A DNA stretch of 56,985 nucleotides. Source: Rhodopirellula sp. Lineage in GTDB: Bacteria; Planctomycetota; Planctomycetia; Pirellulales; Pirellulaceae. The notes under the pieces are model-generated. The model did no database searches and was not told where the DNA came from. It was given only the letters and a program-made list of their open reading frames with translations. Shown here one piece after another: positions 27,129 to 37,969 of this stretch (position 1 is its first letter; each line of letters starts with the position of its first letter). Both the position numbers and the translations under genes were made by a program. The DNA lies in assembly GCA_002701385.1 (NCBI GenBank), contig NZVD01000055.1, forward strand, positions 8,019 through 65,003, written 5' to 3'.

Positions 27129-27734
27129 CTACAATGAACCGAAGTTCTTTAATACATGAATGCCAGCGGATTGACTTTTTTCAGGGTGAAATTGAGTGGC
27201 ATACAGATTGTCTCTCCAGATCATCGCACAAAATTCACCGTCATAGTCACTGGTAACGGCGATCACGTCATCCTCTTTGGGAGCAACGTAATAGGAGTGT
27301 ACGAAGTAAAAGTGAGTCCCGAATTCAATGCCATCCAGGATGGGAGCCTGTCGCACGATATTGGCCTGATTCCAGCCCATATGAGGCACCTTGAATCCAG
27401 ACTCTACGTCAAATCGTTTGACTTCCCCGGGGATAATCCCCAGTCCTTCAAACTTCCCCCCTTCATAACTAACATCAAACAGCAATTGCAATCCTAGACA
27501 AATCCCTAGAAAAGGTTTGTCGGCGGCAATCACATCTTTAATGGGGCTGACCAGATCCCTGCGATGAAGTTCAGCGATTGCGTCTTCAAAAGCACCAACG
27601 CCTGGTAAAACAATTTTTTCGGCTGTTGCTACTTCTTGTGGGTCACTGGTAATCGTGGCTTTAAATCCGGCCTTTTCAAACGCCTTTTGAACGCTGCGAA
27701 GGTTACCCATTTGGTAATCGATAATGGCGATCAT
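27129..27734 (-). CDS. hisH: imidazole glycerol phosphate synthase subunit HisH
   Basis: A 201-residue class I glutamine amidotransferase starting MIAIIDYQMGNLRSVQKAFE. The triad is Cys79 (FLGICLGLQ), His184 and Glu186 (TQFHPEKSQ); the oxyanion strand PGVGAF is at 44-49. With HisF it forms the imidazole ring, supplying ammonia from glutamine. It lies upstream of hisA and 119 bases after the YfhO-like gene. Confidence 0.96.
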   Translation of the reverse strand: MIAIIDYQMGNLRSVQKAFEKAGFKATITSDPQEVATAEKIVLPGVGAFEDAIAELHRRDLVSPIKDVIAADKPFLGICLGLQLLFDVSYEGGKFEGLGIIPGEVKRFDVESGFKVPHMGWNQANIVRQAPILDGIEFGTHFYFVHSYYVAPKEDDVIAVTSDYDGEFCAMIWRDNLYATQFHPEKSQSAGIHVLKNFGSL

Positions 27735-27853
27735 GTTTTAAGGAATCCGATGGAAGGAATGTTAGTAGACAATACCCTATTGTAAGCCAAACTCAGTGGA
27801 CTCAAAACCGGTGATAGAACCAGTGACTTACACAGTCTGACATGCCGACGGCA

Positions 27854-30457
27854 TCATTTGGAACGGGATTTTGTTCTCTGCCTAATGACTGCGAGGCTGA
27901 GGCAAACTGCGATCCAGCCGAGAAAGCTGACGCCCAGCCCCCAAACAAACGAATCAGGCTGGTATATCACGTCAACAGTTTGTTCACCCTTACGGAGTAT
28001 TACTGCCTGCATCACTCGGTTGGCTCGTAGCAATTCAGCCGATTGTGGGTATGTATTTTCCTGATTCCAGATCCGCACTTTCCATCCGGGAGCGAATCCC
28101 TGATTGATAATTAATGGCCCTGCTTCCTGTTTGACGACTCGGATTCTGACAAATCCCGGTTCGAATCTCTCCACTCGAATTTGGTCCAATTCAGTGCTCG
28201 TTGAGTCCTTCTCCGCGTCGAGGGAATCGGATTCAATGTATGCCCAATTTCGAAAATCTCGAATGACTCCGTCTGGATAGAATACTTGAGCGGACAGTGA
28301 ATCCAGTTCCTTCAGTGTCTTACCGGCAAACTCTGGTGCCACATTCCAGGTTGGCACGCTCCAGACAAAGGGAAGGGGGGCATCGGTGGGAGTGATACTA
28401 ACATCCTCGAGCGTCGTTGGTCGTGTCAAGTTTATGTTAGCGTGTGGGTAATAATTGCCAGGCCCCAAAATGTGGCTGGCCCCAAGAACCTGCAGGCCTT
28501 GCGCGTCGGGTTCCTGAACGCCGTCTGGACGTTGTTTACCAAAAGATCTCATGACTCGCAAAACTGAATCGTAATGAGCATCCGAGATACTTGCATTGGC
28601 ATCCAATGACTCGATGTTGCTAAGTAAATGCATACGGGGGCGCAGTGATTGACGGTCCCATTTTATTGCTTCGCGTTGTCGCTGTTCCGAGCTGGCTTTT
28701 GCATAGGACGGTGGATTCCAATGTGAGAGTCGAGCACGGTATACTCGAGCTGGTGTTTGCTTTGTCGAATCTTTAACCTGTTGTTCGATGCTGCTGACCG
28801 CATCCCATTGATACGTTGGCGCAGAGGATAGTATCCACTTATTTGCTACGAGTAAGTCGCAGGCCAGAAGTGAAAGCAAGATTGTTTGAGCCAAAGTTTT
28901 TCTTTGGACAAATCGGGTTACTATGAGGACGGCTGTCATGAGGATCAAAGGCTGCAGGCCAGCAACGAGTAGATCCTGTTTGACACCTGAGATTGAAATC
29001 GGGCCAAGGAATGGGTCGGCAGAAGCATTACTGAGTCGGTTTGCAATAAGTTGGTTCAGCAGCGGATAACAGGCCACCACGGAAGCGGCCAATCCCAGTC
29101 CAGCCCAAAAGTAGATCTTTCGTCTGCGCAGTTGTTCCGTTTTTTCGGCATCCCAGCCACAGCCAGCCAGGATGGCCAGGAAGAGACTGGCAATGACGAA
29201 CCACTTCGCCGGATATCGGAATTGTATATAGCCTGGGACGATATTGCATAACAACCAGTAAACGCCACCGGATTCCGGAGCGACCTCTGACGTGGTACCA
29301 AAGAGGTTAAGGAGCCACCCCAACCCAAAACTCCCCAAAGCAGCGAGCGTGGAAAATAGTACGAGTCGGCTTAGTTGCTTGTGTTTGGATTGACGTCGAA
29401 TCCCAAATACACAGAGAGCTAGTAGTAAAGGGAGCATTCCCTGATAGATCGATGGGTACCAGGTTCGAGGATTATCTTCGAAGAGAAAAGACCAACGGTG
29501 TCGTTGCGGGTAAAGTCGTCCTGTGATGTTCGGTAGTGCCAATTCACTGAGTTGCCAGGGGGCTAGAGAGAACTGGTACAATTGACCGTGATGTTCTGAC
29601 TTCAGTCCTCCGCTGAAGATGTGATTCGGTAATTCAGTGTTGGAAAACTGGTCGGAGGCCCATTCGTAGGTTGTTCTCGATGACGAGCGGAATTTACGAC
29701 TCCCACTTTGTGCCCATTCATAAGTGGGTAAGACTTGGATGGCTGCGAGGGCGAAGGCAATCAGGCATGCAGCGGTCGTCCGTTGAGTTAATTTTCGATA
29801 AGGAATCCGTGACTCTTTTTCTTTTGGGCGGTTGAACCAATGCATTAAGGGAATGAGTAGTACGACATGCAGGGCCATCTGAGCATCACCACCGAGCACG
29901 ATTAGGGCGAGTGTTACTCCGAGGTAAATCACCGGACGTGCGGAATCGGTTTTGGTGGATGGTTGGAGTATGCGGTGTACTAAACTGATGGCTAAGGGCA
30001 ACCAGGAGGCTGAAACTAAATAGATGATATTCGAGTGCTGAGTGAGTACGGCTCCTCCCAGACCAAAAGACAGGCTTGCTAGGACCGCTCCACTCGTGGA
30101 GACTCCGAATTTGCGAGCTAGATAATAGGTATTGAGGCATGCCAGTAGGAGATGCGCGGTGAGATAGACTAGCATACAACTGGCAAAGCTTAGGGGAAGC
30201 CAAAACAGGAATTTGCCGGGGTAGAAAATACTCGCGCTTGAATCAGCAGCAAAGGGGCGTCCCAGGTCATCCAAACTACTCCATAGAGGGGCGATTCCCT
30301 GACTCCACAAGGCATGTTCGTAGTGAAAGGATGGGTAGTAGAAGTGGCCGGCATCTCGAAAGACAGGTAACTCGCCACTGACCCAAAGTGGCCCGGCAAT
30401 CGCCAGGATGGCTAGGAATGGGATCAATAATAAGAGCGAGAGTTTAGATCGTTCCAC
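27854..30457 (-). CDS. YfhO-like large polytopic membrane protein
   Basis: An 867-residue protein with about a dozen hydrophobic spans in its first two thirds. The start, FLAILAIAGPLWVSGELPVFRDAGHFYYPSF, and the extracytoplasmic loop LWSSLDDLGRPFAADSSASIFYPGKFLF resemble the GT-C-like YfhO family. The C-terminal 250 residues are largely soluble, with FVRIRVVKQEAGPLIINQGFAPGWKV, a region found in YfhO proteins. Those proteins are thought to move or attach lipid-linked sugars in the cell envelope; the substrate here is unknown. It is the first gene of a minus-strand run with hisH and hisA, which is probably accidental. Confidence 0.78.
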   Translation of the reverse strand: MERSKLSLLLLIPFLAILAIAGPLWVSGELPVFRDAGHFYYPSFHYEHALWSQGIAPLWSSLDDLGRPFAADSSASIFYPGKFLFWLPLSFASCMLVYLTAHLLLACLNTYYLARKFGVSTSGAVLASLSFGLGGAVLTQHSNIIYLVSASWLPLAISLVHRILQPSTKTDSARPVIYLGVTLALIVLGGDAQMALHVVLLIPLMHWFNRPKEKESRIPYRKLTQRTTAACLIAFALAAIQVLPTYEWAQSGSRKFRSSSRTTYEWASDQFSNTELPNHIFSGGLKSEHHGQLYQFSLAPWQLSELALPNITGRLYPQRHRWSFLFEDNPRTWYPSIYQGMLPLLLALCVFGIRRQSKHKQLSRLVLFSTLAALGSFGLGWLLNLFGTTSEVAPESGGVYWLLCNIVPGYIQFRYPAKWFVIASLFLAILAGCGWDAEKTEQLRRRKIYFWAGLGLAASVVACYPLLNQLIANRLSNASADPFLGPISISGVKQDLLVAGLQPLILMTAVLIVTRFVQRKTLAQTILLSLLACDLLVANKWILSSAPTYQWDAVSSIEQQVKDSTKQTPARVYRARLSHWNPPSYAKASSEQRQREAIKWDRQSLRPRMHLLSNIESLDANASISDAHYDSVLRVMRSFGKQRPDGVQEPDAQGLQVLGASHILGPGNYYPHANINLTRPTTLEDVSITPTDAPLPFVWSVPTWNVAPEFAGKTLKELDSLSAQVFYPDGVIRDFRNWAYIESDSLDAEKDSTSTELDQIRVERFEPGFVRIRVVKQEAGPLIINQGFAPGWKVRIWNQENTYPQSAELLRANRVMQAVILRKGEQTVDVIYQPDSFVWGLGVSFLGWIAVCLSLAVIRQRTKSRSK

Positions 30458-30560
30458 TATGTTCTGTCGTCGTTATGAGATAACTGCAAACGGATCTCAG
30501 CGATAGGCGAACTGAGATGGTGTCTTCGCAGGTCACATTTCGTTACTGATGAACGCCACG

Positions 30561-30592
30561 AAAAAACAGGGTGTAGATTTCTACACCCTGTT
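30561..30592 (-). terminator. rho-independent terminator of the ATP synthase operon
   Basis: A perfect 12-bp stem (30565-30576 with 30581-30592) with a 4-base loop. On the minus strand it is followed directly by a run of T (plus-strand A run 30561-30566). It lies about 50 bases beyond the atpC stop. Confidence 0.9.
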
Positions 30593-30643
30593 ATTATACG
30601 GTTTTGTTCCAGTCAGAGGCTTGGCTAGTTGAGTAGCAAAGAC

Positions 30644-31036
30644 TCAGGACTTGGTGGCGACACGTAGTTGAGACCGTGCAGTTTCAACGGCACGCTCACG
30701 TAAATCAAGGTCTTCGTCGTTGTTTCCAGGCATTGCCAGAGCATCTTTGAGCTCCTGCTGCAGCGACTCGGCATCCAGATCACTTACTTCGATCACTCGG
30801 TTGGTGAGGATCGAAACGGTGTTATCCAGTACCTGGACGAATCCACCTTCGATGTAAAACCGAGATGGCCCTTCGGTACCAAGAAGAGACAGCTCTCCGT
30901 TGCCCAACCGCCCAATCATAGGGGCGTGGTCGCTCATGACACCTTTATTACCATCAAATAATGGCAGTGTAATGGACGAAGCTTCTGTTTCGACAGCGGT
31001 TTCAGCCGGAGTTACAACGATACAGTTAAGAGACAT
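30644..31036 (-). CDS. atpC: ATP synthase F1 epsilon subunit
   Basis: A 130-residue protein: LNCIVVTPAETAVETEASSITLPLFDGNKGVMSDHAPMI is the N-terminal beta-sandwich, with the hallmark GxxGVMSDHAPMIG-type stretch. The C-terminal helical hairpin (LDAESLQQELKDAL through RERAVETARSQLRVA) is present. Epsilon links the rotor to the catalytic head and can inhibit ATP hydrolysis. It is the last gene of the operon, 3 bases after atpD, followed by a strong terminator. Confidence 0.95.
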   Translation of the reverse strand: MSLNCIVVTPAETAVETEASSITLPLFDGNKGVMSDHAPMIGRLGNGELSLLGTEGPSRFYIEGGFVQVLDNTVSILTNRVIEVSDLDAESLQQELKDALAMPGNNDEDLDLRERAVETARSQLRVATKS

Positions 31037-31039
31037 GAA

Positions 31040-32527
<1,488 letters not shown>

Positions 32528-32543
32528 TTATTATTGGTTTGAT

Positions 32544-33428
32544 TTAGCTTTTCAATGCTTCCACGCCACCGATGATTTCCATGATTTCGCCAGTAATCTG
32601 AGACTGGCGGGCACGGTTGTAAGTCATCGACAGGTTGCGGATCATGTCGTCGGCGTTTTCGGTAGCACTCTTCATCGCGACCATTCGAGCGATCTGTTCG
32701 CTTACGGCTGCATCCAGGAAACACTTGAATAGATTGATACGAAAACTCATGGGTACCACTTCTTCGAGAATGCTTTCCGCAGATGGGAAGAACTCAAAAT
32801 CGGCATCTACACCGCTGTCATCAGATTCCTCGTCAGCTCCACCGACGCTTCCAAGCGGTAGTAGTGTTTCCACGACTGCGACTTGTTTTGAACTTGAGAT
32901 GAATTGTGTGTAGGCAATATCGAGTCGATCAAGTCTGCCTGCAATGAATTCATCCAGTAGACTGTCCGCGATTTCTTTGACTTCTTCAAAGAGAGGTTCG
33001 TCTTCGAATTGGGTATAGGATTCGTCTGCTGAGTAGCCTCGGAATTCCAGGTTGGTAATACCGCGTTTACCCGAGACGATGAGTTTCGTGTTGTCGTAAG
33101 TTTCTGATAGACGATCGAAGTGCTTCATGGTTTCACGGACGATATTTCCGTTGTAACCGCCGCAAAGTCCACGATTGGAAGTTAATACGATCAGCGCCGC
33201 ATTGTCTGTGGCCGTTCGCTCTTCCAGCAAAGGATGCTGCACTTCCGTGCCGCTTTTGGCCAGACTGGCAACCACTTCGGTGATTCGCTTCGTGTACGAT
33301 GTGGCCGCGGTCGCTCGATCCATTGCTTTCTTAAATCGAGCGGTTGCGATCAATTCCATCGTTCGCGTAATCTTGCGAATATTACGAACTGATTTTCTTC
33401 GTTTGTCTAATGCCCTGGCATTTGCCAT
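32544..33428 (-). CDS. atpG: ATP synthase F1 gamma subunit
   Basis: A 294-residue protein. The N-terminal coiled-coil helix (ANARALDKRRKSVRNIRKITRTMELIA) and the C-terminal helix (SATENADDMIRNLSMTYNRARQSQITGEIMEI) are the two most conserved parts of gamma. The Rossmann-like middle has LTSNRGLCGGYNGNI. An acidic insert (ADEESDDSGVDADFEFFPS) near residues 198-216 is somewhat longer than in E. coli. It forms the rotating central stalk. It lies 61 bases after atpA. Confidence 0.96.
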   Translation of the reverse strand: MANARALDKRRKSVRNIRKITRTMELIATARFKKAMDRATAATSYTKRITEVVASLAKSGTEVQHPLLEERTATDNAALIVLTSNRGLCGGYNGNIVRETMKHFDRLSETYDNTKLIVSGKRGITNLEFRGYSADESYTQFEDEPLFEEVKEIADSLLDEFIAGRLDRLDIAYTQFISSSKQVAVVETLLPLGSVGGADEESDDSGVDADFEFFPSAESILEEVVPMSFRINLFKCFLDAAVSEQIARMVAMKSATENADDMIRNLSMTYNRARQSQITGEIMEIIGGVEALKS

Positions 33429-33489
33429 AGGATTTTTCCTGTCACTTTATTGGTTCAAGTAAAACCTCAAATCGACGTGTGCTTGCAGT

Positions 33490-35115
33490 CTACTCTTCAG
33501 TGGACTCTTCTGCACCTTCTTCATTTGCTTTTTCAGCTTCCGCTTCTGGAGTTTCCGCTTCGGCGGCAGCTTCTTCAGCAGAATTATCTTCTACTGCGGA
33601 TTCTTCAGCCTGGTAGCTTTCGGCTAAGCTCTTGAATTCGTTAATGGCACCGATGAGTTCATCTTCATCTCGAATGTTACCATCGTTGCTAATAGCATCG
33701 AGAATCTCAGGTTTTTGGTCTCGCAGGAATTCCAACAGCTGAGTTTCGAATTCAGCGACATCGTTGACGTCGACTTCGTCGAAGTGGCCGTTTACACCTG
33801 CATAAATCGAGCAGACTTGTTCGGCAACTGGCAGCGGAGCGTACTGTCCCTGTTTGAGTAGTTCAACCATTCGGTATCCTCGGTCCAGCTGACGCTGTGA
33901 AGCGGGGTCGAGATCTGTTCCCAGTTGAGCAAATGCTTCCAGTTCACGGAAGGCAGCCAGGTCAAGTCGAAGACCACCGGCAACACCTTTCATGGCTTTA
34001 ATCTGAGCGGCACCACCTACCCGGGAAACCGAGACACCGACGTTCATCGCAGGACGAATACCTGAGAAGAATAGGTCGGGTTGTAGGTAAATCTGACCAT
34101 CGGTAATCGAAATGACGTTGGTCGGGATATAAGCAGAAACTTCCCCTTCAAGTGTTTCAATAATTGGAAGCGAAGTGAGTGAACCTGCGCCCAATTCGTC
34201 ACTTAGCTTACTGGAGCGTTCCAGCAGGCGGCTGTGACAGTAGAACACGTCACCAGGGAACGCTTCACGTCCTGGAGGACGTCGCATCAACAGTGACAAT
34301 TCACGATAGGCGTTGGCCTGCTTGGAAAGGTCATCGTAGACGATCAAGGTATGTTCACCACGATACATGAAGAACTCGGCCATCGAAGTACCTGCATAAG
34401 GAGCAATATACTGTAGCGGGGCAGGCGCACTGGCACCGGAGACGATGACTGTCGTGTAATCCATAGCTCCCTGTTCTTCCAGAATCTGGATCACACCGGC
34501 TACGGAAGAGTCTTTCTGGCCTACGGCTACGTAGAAACATTTCACGCCTGAACCCTTTTGGTTCAGGATGGTATCGATAGCAATGGCGGTTTTACCAGTT
34601 TTACGGTCACCAATGATCAATTCACGCTGCCCACGTCCAATCGGAGTCATGGAGTCGATCGCTTTGATTCCAGTCTGCAATGGTTCACCGACTGGCTGGC
34701 GTTCTGCCACTCCAGGAGCTCGGGCTTCCACGACTCGCGTGTCTGTTGAGTTAACAGGCCCTTTTCCATCGAGTGGATTTCCCAGCGGATCGAGAACTCG
34801 ACCAATCACAGCATCGCCAACAGGTACGGACAAGAGGCTACCGAGTGCTTTGACTTCGTCACCTTCTTTAATCTTCAGATAATCACCAAGAATGATGACC
34901 CCGACACTGTTTTCTTCCAGGTTAAATGCCAGGCCGTTAACGCCGCCGGGGAATTCGACCATTTCACCGGCTTTGACACCGGCGAGACCGTAAACTCGGG
35001 CGATCCCGTCACCAACTTCCAGGACGGTTCCGACTTCGCGAACGTCCAACTGACTTTCGTATTGCTCAATTTCCTGTTGCAATACGGACGCAATTTCGTC
35101 TGCGTTGAATTTCAT
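33490..35115 (-). CDS. atpA: ATP synthase F1 alpha subunit
   Basis: A 541-residue protein. The P-loop is GDRKTGKT, the Lys variant also seen in actinobacteria. Other signatures are [39 protein letters not shown] and [12 protein letters not shown]. It is about 30 residues longer than usual because of an acidic Ala/Glu-rich tail ([17 protein letters not shown] region), which looks disordered. Alpha holds the non-catalytic nucleotide sites. It lies 50 bases after atpH. Confidence 0.97.
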   Translation of the reverse strand: MKFNADEIASVLQQEIEQYESQLDVREVGTVLEVGDGIARVYGLAGVKAGEMVEFPGGVNGLAFNLEENSVGVIILGDYLKIKEGDEVKALGSLLSVPVGDAVIGRVLDPLGNPLDGKGPVNSTDTRVVEARAPGVAERQPVGEPLQTGIKAIDSMTPIGRGQRELIIGDRKTGKTAIAIDTILNQKGSGVKCFYVAVGQKDSSVAGVIQILEEQGAMDYTTVIVSGASAPAPLQYIAPYAGTSMAEFFMYRGEHTLIVYDDLSKQANAYRELSLLMRRPPGREAFPGDVFYCHSRLLERSSKLSDELGAGSLTSLPIIETLEGEVSAYIPTNVISITDGQIYLQPDLFFSGIRPAMNVGVSVSRVGGAAQIKAMKGVAGGLRLDLAAFRELEAFAQLGTDLDPASQRQLDRGYRMVELLKQGQYAPLPVAEQVCSIYAGVNGHFDEVDVNDVAEFETQLLEFLRDQKPEILDAISNDGNIRDEDELIGAINEFKSLAESYQAEESAVEDNSAEEAAAEAETPEAEAEKANEEGAEESTEE

Positions 35116-35165
35116 GGAAGGTATTCCTTACGTTTTACTTATTAAAAAGGTGTTCCTGTTGACCG

Positions 35166-35798
35166 TTAGGCATCGGCTGAAAATCGATCAGTCGCCAAAC
35201 GGATTTCTCGGATTGTATTGTCTCTGGCCGACTGTCGAACTTTCTCCAGTCGGTTGGCTACACTGCTGTCGTATACCGTGTCACCAACTCGGATTAAACT
35301 GCCTCCGATTAAATCGGAATCGACATCGAGTACCAGTTCAACCGTAGCGTCAAAGGCTTTACTCAGTGCTGCTCGCATTGAGTCCTGTGTCGCCTGATCA
35401 AGTTCGGTGGCTGTTGTGACCTGAACTTCGAGCTGTCCCTGCTGAGCAAACAGTTGTTCTCGGAAGCTTGCATGGATCACACGCAGGCAATCGAGTCGAC
35501 CGTGCTTGGAAGCGACTTTAAGGAAGTTCAAAAATGTCTTAGTAGTCTTTCCCTGGAAAGCCTTATCCAGAATGCTCTCTTTCTCTGCATGAGAAATTCG
35601 TGGCGAGCTTAGGATCGACTCGAATTGAGCATTGGCGTTCAGGACATCGTCAATCAGACTTTGAAATTCCGCTAACACGTCCTGAGTCTCTCCAGCTGCA
35701 TCTGCAGCATTCAAAAGAGAGGCAGCATAGACTTCCCCGACCTGCTGTTTGCCGGTATCGAGTGTGGTTTCGTGTTTTGGTGCTTCCGGTTCAGCCAT
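35166..35798 (-). CDS. atpH: ATP synthase F1 delta subunit
   Basis: A 210-residue protein with the delta pattern: an N-terminal helical bundle (VYAASLLNAADAAGETQDVLAEFQSLI, NAQFESILSSPRISHAEKESIL) and a C-terminal domain ending in VLDVDSDLIGGSLIRVGDTVYDSSVANRLEKVR, the typical OSCP/delta end. It joins the peripheral b stalk to the top of F1. It begins 2 bases after the atpF stop, so the two are tightly coupled. Confidence 0.95.
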   Translation of the reverse strand: MAEPEAPKHETTLDTGKQQVGEVYAASLLNAADAAGETQDVLAEFQSLIDDVLNANAQFESILSSPRISHAEKESILDKAFQGKTTKTFLNFLKVASKHGRLDCLRVIHASFREQLFAQQGQLEVQVTTATELDQATQDSMRAALSKAFDATVELVLDVDSDLIGGSLIRVGDTVYDSSVANRLEKVRQSARDNTIREIRLATDRFSADA

Positions 35799-35800
35799 GG

Positions 35801-36619
35801 TTAACCTTCCTGGATGTTGTCCAGAGTTTCCTTAATCAGTGTCTGGTGGTCGGAGGCATTCAGTTCTTTACTGACGATCTTGGCTGCCAGAGCGACAGCG
35901 ATATCGGCTGATTTTTCAGCGACTTCCTGTAATGCCGCATTCTTGGCAATATCGATGTCATTTAATGCCCGATCTCGTTCAGCCGTTGCCGCATCCTGAG
36001 CTTCCTGCACAATGCGATCTTTGGTGGCTTCCGCATCGCGTCGCCCTTCGGCAACAATTTCATTGGCTTCCTGAGCGGCTGCTGCGATCTTGGATTCGTA
36101 TTCTTCCAGAAGACGTTCTGCTTTACTGGCACTTCGACGAGCATCTTCAATGTGGTCAATGATCCCCTGTTCACGTTCTGCCAAAGCATTCTTAATTGGG
36201 TTCCAAGCAGCAACACGGAGGATGATCAGCATCAAAATGAAGACGACCAAGGTATAGATCGCCATGTCTTTCTTGAATTCACCTGAGTCGTTTAGGTGGT
36301 GGCTGGCATTGGCATGAGAAAGATCGGTGTGATCGTGGTGGCCATGTCCATCTCCATGTCCATCTCCATGCTCATCGCCATGTTCGCCAGCATGTTCGTC
36401 GTCATGATGTCCGTCTTCATCATGGTCGTGACCTTCATGATCGTCGTGGTCTTCTTCATGGCCTTCCTCGTGCCCTTCAGCGCCATCACTGTCAGCAGCC
36501 GTTTCTGCTTCCGGTTTTGACTCGCCATCGGCAGCGACTACAGGCATGGATGCTGTGCCAATCAGGAGCAACAGAGCAAAGCTCCAACGAATCCAGCTTT
36601 CTTGCATAATCTTGTTCAC
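35801..36619 (-). CDS. atpF: ATP synthase Fo b subunit with signal peptide and His/Asp-rich N-terminal extension
   Basis: A 272-residue protein, far longer than the usual 155-175. Residues 1-30 look like a cleavable signal peptide (FALLLLIGTASMPVVAA). Residues about 45-110 are extremely rich in His, Asp, Glu and Gly, with 19 histidines between 50 and 108. A single membrane helix follows (IYTLVVFILMLIILRVAAW, about 121-139), then the normal b stalk coiled coil (NALAEREQGIIDHIEDARRS and onward). Since the b helix enters from outside, the His-rich part should lie on the periplasmic side and may bind metal ions or protons; this is inference. It starts at GTG with GAGGT upstream. The atpE gene normally found before it is missing. 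Confidence 0.94.
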   Translation of the reverse strand: MNKIMQESWIRWSFALLLLIGTASMPVVAADGESKPEAETAADSDGAEGHEEGHEEDHDDHEGHDHDEDGHHDDEHAGEHGDEHGDGHGDGHGHHDHTDLSHANASHHLNDSGEFKKDMAIYTLVVFILMLIILRVAAWNPIKNALAEREQGIIDHIEDARRSASKAERLLEEYESKIAAAAQEANEIVAEGRRDAEATKDRIVQEAQDAATAERDRALNDIDIAKNAALQEVAEKSADIAVALAAKIVSKELNASDHQTLIKETLDNIQEG

Positions 36620-36697
36620 GTTGTTACCTCGAGTTTCGTGAATCTAACTTTTATGTGATTAACGAATTGATTTGTTAATTAGTTGTATCGATTTGAT
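36620..36697 (-). other. atpB-atpF junction lacking atpE
   Basis: Only 78 bases lie between the atpB stop and the atpF start. They are AT rich and end in the atpF ribosome site. The c-subunit gene, usually 70-100 codons, is expected here and does not fit. I also saw no c-subunit-like protein (two hydrophobic helices with Gly repeats and a membrane carboxylate) elsewhere in the window. Confidence 0.85.
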
Positions 36698-37969
36698 TTA
36701 GTGGTCGTGCATTGCTGCACCAATAAATAGTGCACTCAGCAGTGTGAAAACATACGCTTGTAGGAATGCGACAAATAATTCCAACATTCCAATGCAGGTA
36801 GCTCCAATCATCGCTGCTGGGGCAACTCCCCAGTAAATGCTTCCGTCAGCGGCAGCTATGGCCATACCCATAATGGACAAAAGCACCATATGGCCAGCGA
36901 CCATATTGGCTAACAAACGAATGGCTAAAACAGCATGCTTAATAAACAGGCCGATAACTTCAATCACCCATAGCATTGGTTTGATGATAATCCCAATGGA
37001 TATGTGTAAATCCATGGATGGCAGTTGTGCCAACCAAAAACCTACCGGACCGTGCATAATGCTTCCGGAGATTAGCGATGTTAGGAAGATGGCGACGGCC
37101 AATCCCCCAGTCACTGCAAACGTTCCGGTGGGTGATCCGATAAACGGGATGAGCCCGAACAGATTGCAGGTCAGTATGAAAAAGAAGATGGTCCACAGGA
37201 CAGGTGTGATTTTGTCCGCTTTCGTGAACGTATCAGGCTTGTCTTCATCGGTGCCATGGCCGTGATCGTCATCATGGTGATCATCATGTCCATGGTGGAA
37301 ATCAGCATCGCTTCCAATGGATGGGCGAACCACTTCGTCCCGGATAAACAGGAGGAAGGTTTCCAGGAAATTAGCCAGAGTTCCTTTGGCTGGTTTTCCG
37401 CCTGAGATCGATTTGCCTAATCTTGCAAATAGTAGGACGACGACAGAAACGACGACCAATTCAACCAACATGAATTTGGAAACGCAAAAGCCTGATTCGG
37501 CTTCATGTAGATTTCTTAGTTCACCACCAAATGGCTGCGGAATGATGATTTTGCCACTGAGGTGCTTGTTATATTTTGCCAGAAGTCCATGCTCAGACCA
37601 CTTGTCAGCGACTTCACCATCTAACCACTTAGTATCCCCGAGCACTTCCTGTTGAACGGACTTGCGAAATGAAGCAGGAATTTCTTTGTGTTCGGTTTCG
37701 GTGGACTGTTCTTCTTCGTAGTAGACGTCATACGGAGCATGGTGGTGCTTAGGGCTCCAATCCTGCCATGCCTGCACAGATTGTTCGGCGGACTTTTCAC
37801 CGACGGGATATTCAGCAGCCAGTAGCTCAGCTTCAGCCAACTGAACAGTCGGGTCCAGTTTTAGCCAAACTGAAGGAAATTCAGACGGCTTGGTGTAGCT
37901 GCGTGGGAATGCAAATTTGGGGACTTCGAAGAAGTATGCATCTTTAATATGGAGTGCTGGGTCGGCCAT
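36698..37969 (-). CDS. atpB: ATP synthase Fo a subunit with long N-terminal extension and His-rich loop
   Basis: A 423-residue protein; typical a subunits have 240-290. Residues 1-160 are a mostly polar extension before the first membrane helix (about 164-184). Residues 221-243 form a His/Asp-rich insert (FHHGHDDHHDDDHGHG) between helices 1 and 2. The rest is a normal a subunit: the essential Arg is Arg351 (AIRLLANMVAGH), with His360 and Glu397 at the positions of E. coli Glu219 and His245, the swapped pairing seen in mitochondria and many bacteria. It forms the two ion half-channels against the c-ring. It starts right at the end of the atpI-like gene. Confidence 0.95.
   Translation of the reverse strand: MADPALHIKDAYFFEVPKFAFPRSYTKPSEFPSVWLKLDPTVQLAEAELLAAEYPVGEKSAEQSVQAWQDWSPKHHHAPYDVYYEEEQSTETEHKEIPASFRKSVQQEVLGDTKWLDGEVADKWSEHGLLAKYNKHLSGKIIIPQPFGGELRNLHEAESGFCVSKFMLVELVVVSVVVLLFARLGKSISGGKPAKGTLANFLETFLLFIRDEVVRPSIGSDADFHHGHDDHHDDDHGHGTDEDKPDTFTKADKITPVLWTIFFFILTCNLFGLIPFIGSPTGTFAVTGGLAVAIFLTSLISGSIMHGPVGFWLAQLPSMDLHISIGIIIKPMLWVIEVIGLFIKHAVLAIRLLANMVAGHMVLLSIMGMAIAAADGSIYWGVAPAAMIGATCIGMLELFVAFLQAYVFTLLSALFIGAAMHDH

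Noticed and set aside
36292-36528. Met/Thr-rich and Ile/Met-rich frames across the atpF His-rich region
   Set aside because: Low-complexity shadows caused by the repeated CAT/GAT codons of the His/Asp tract.
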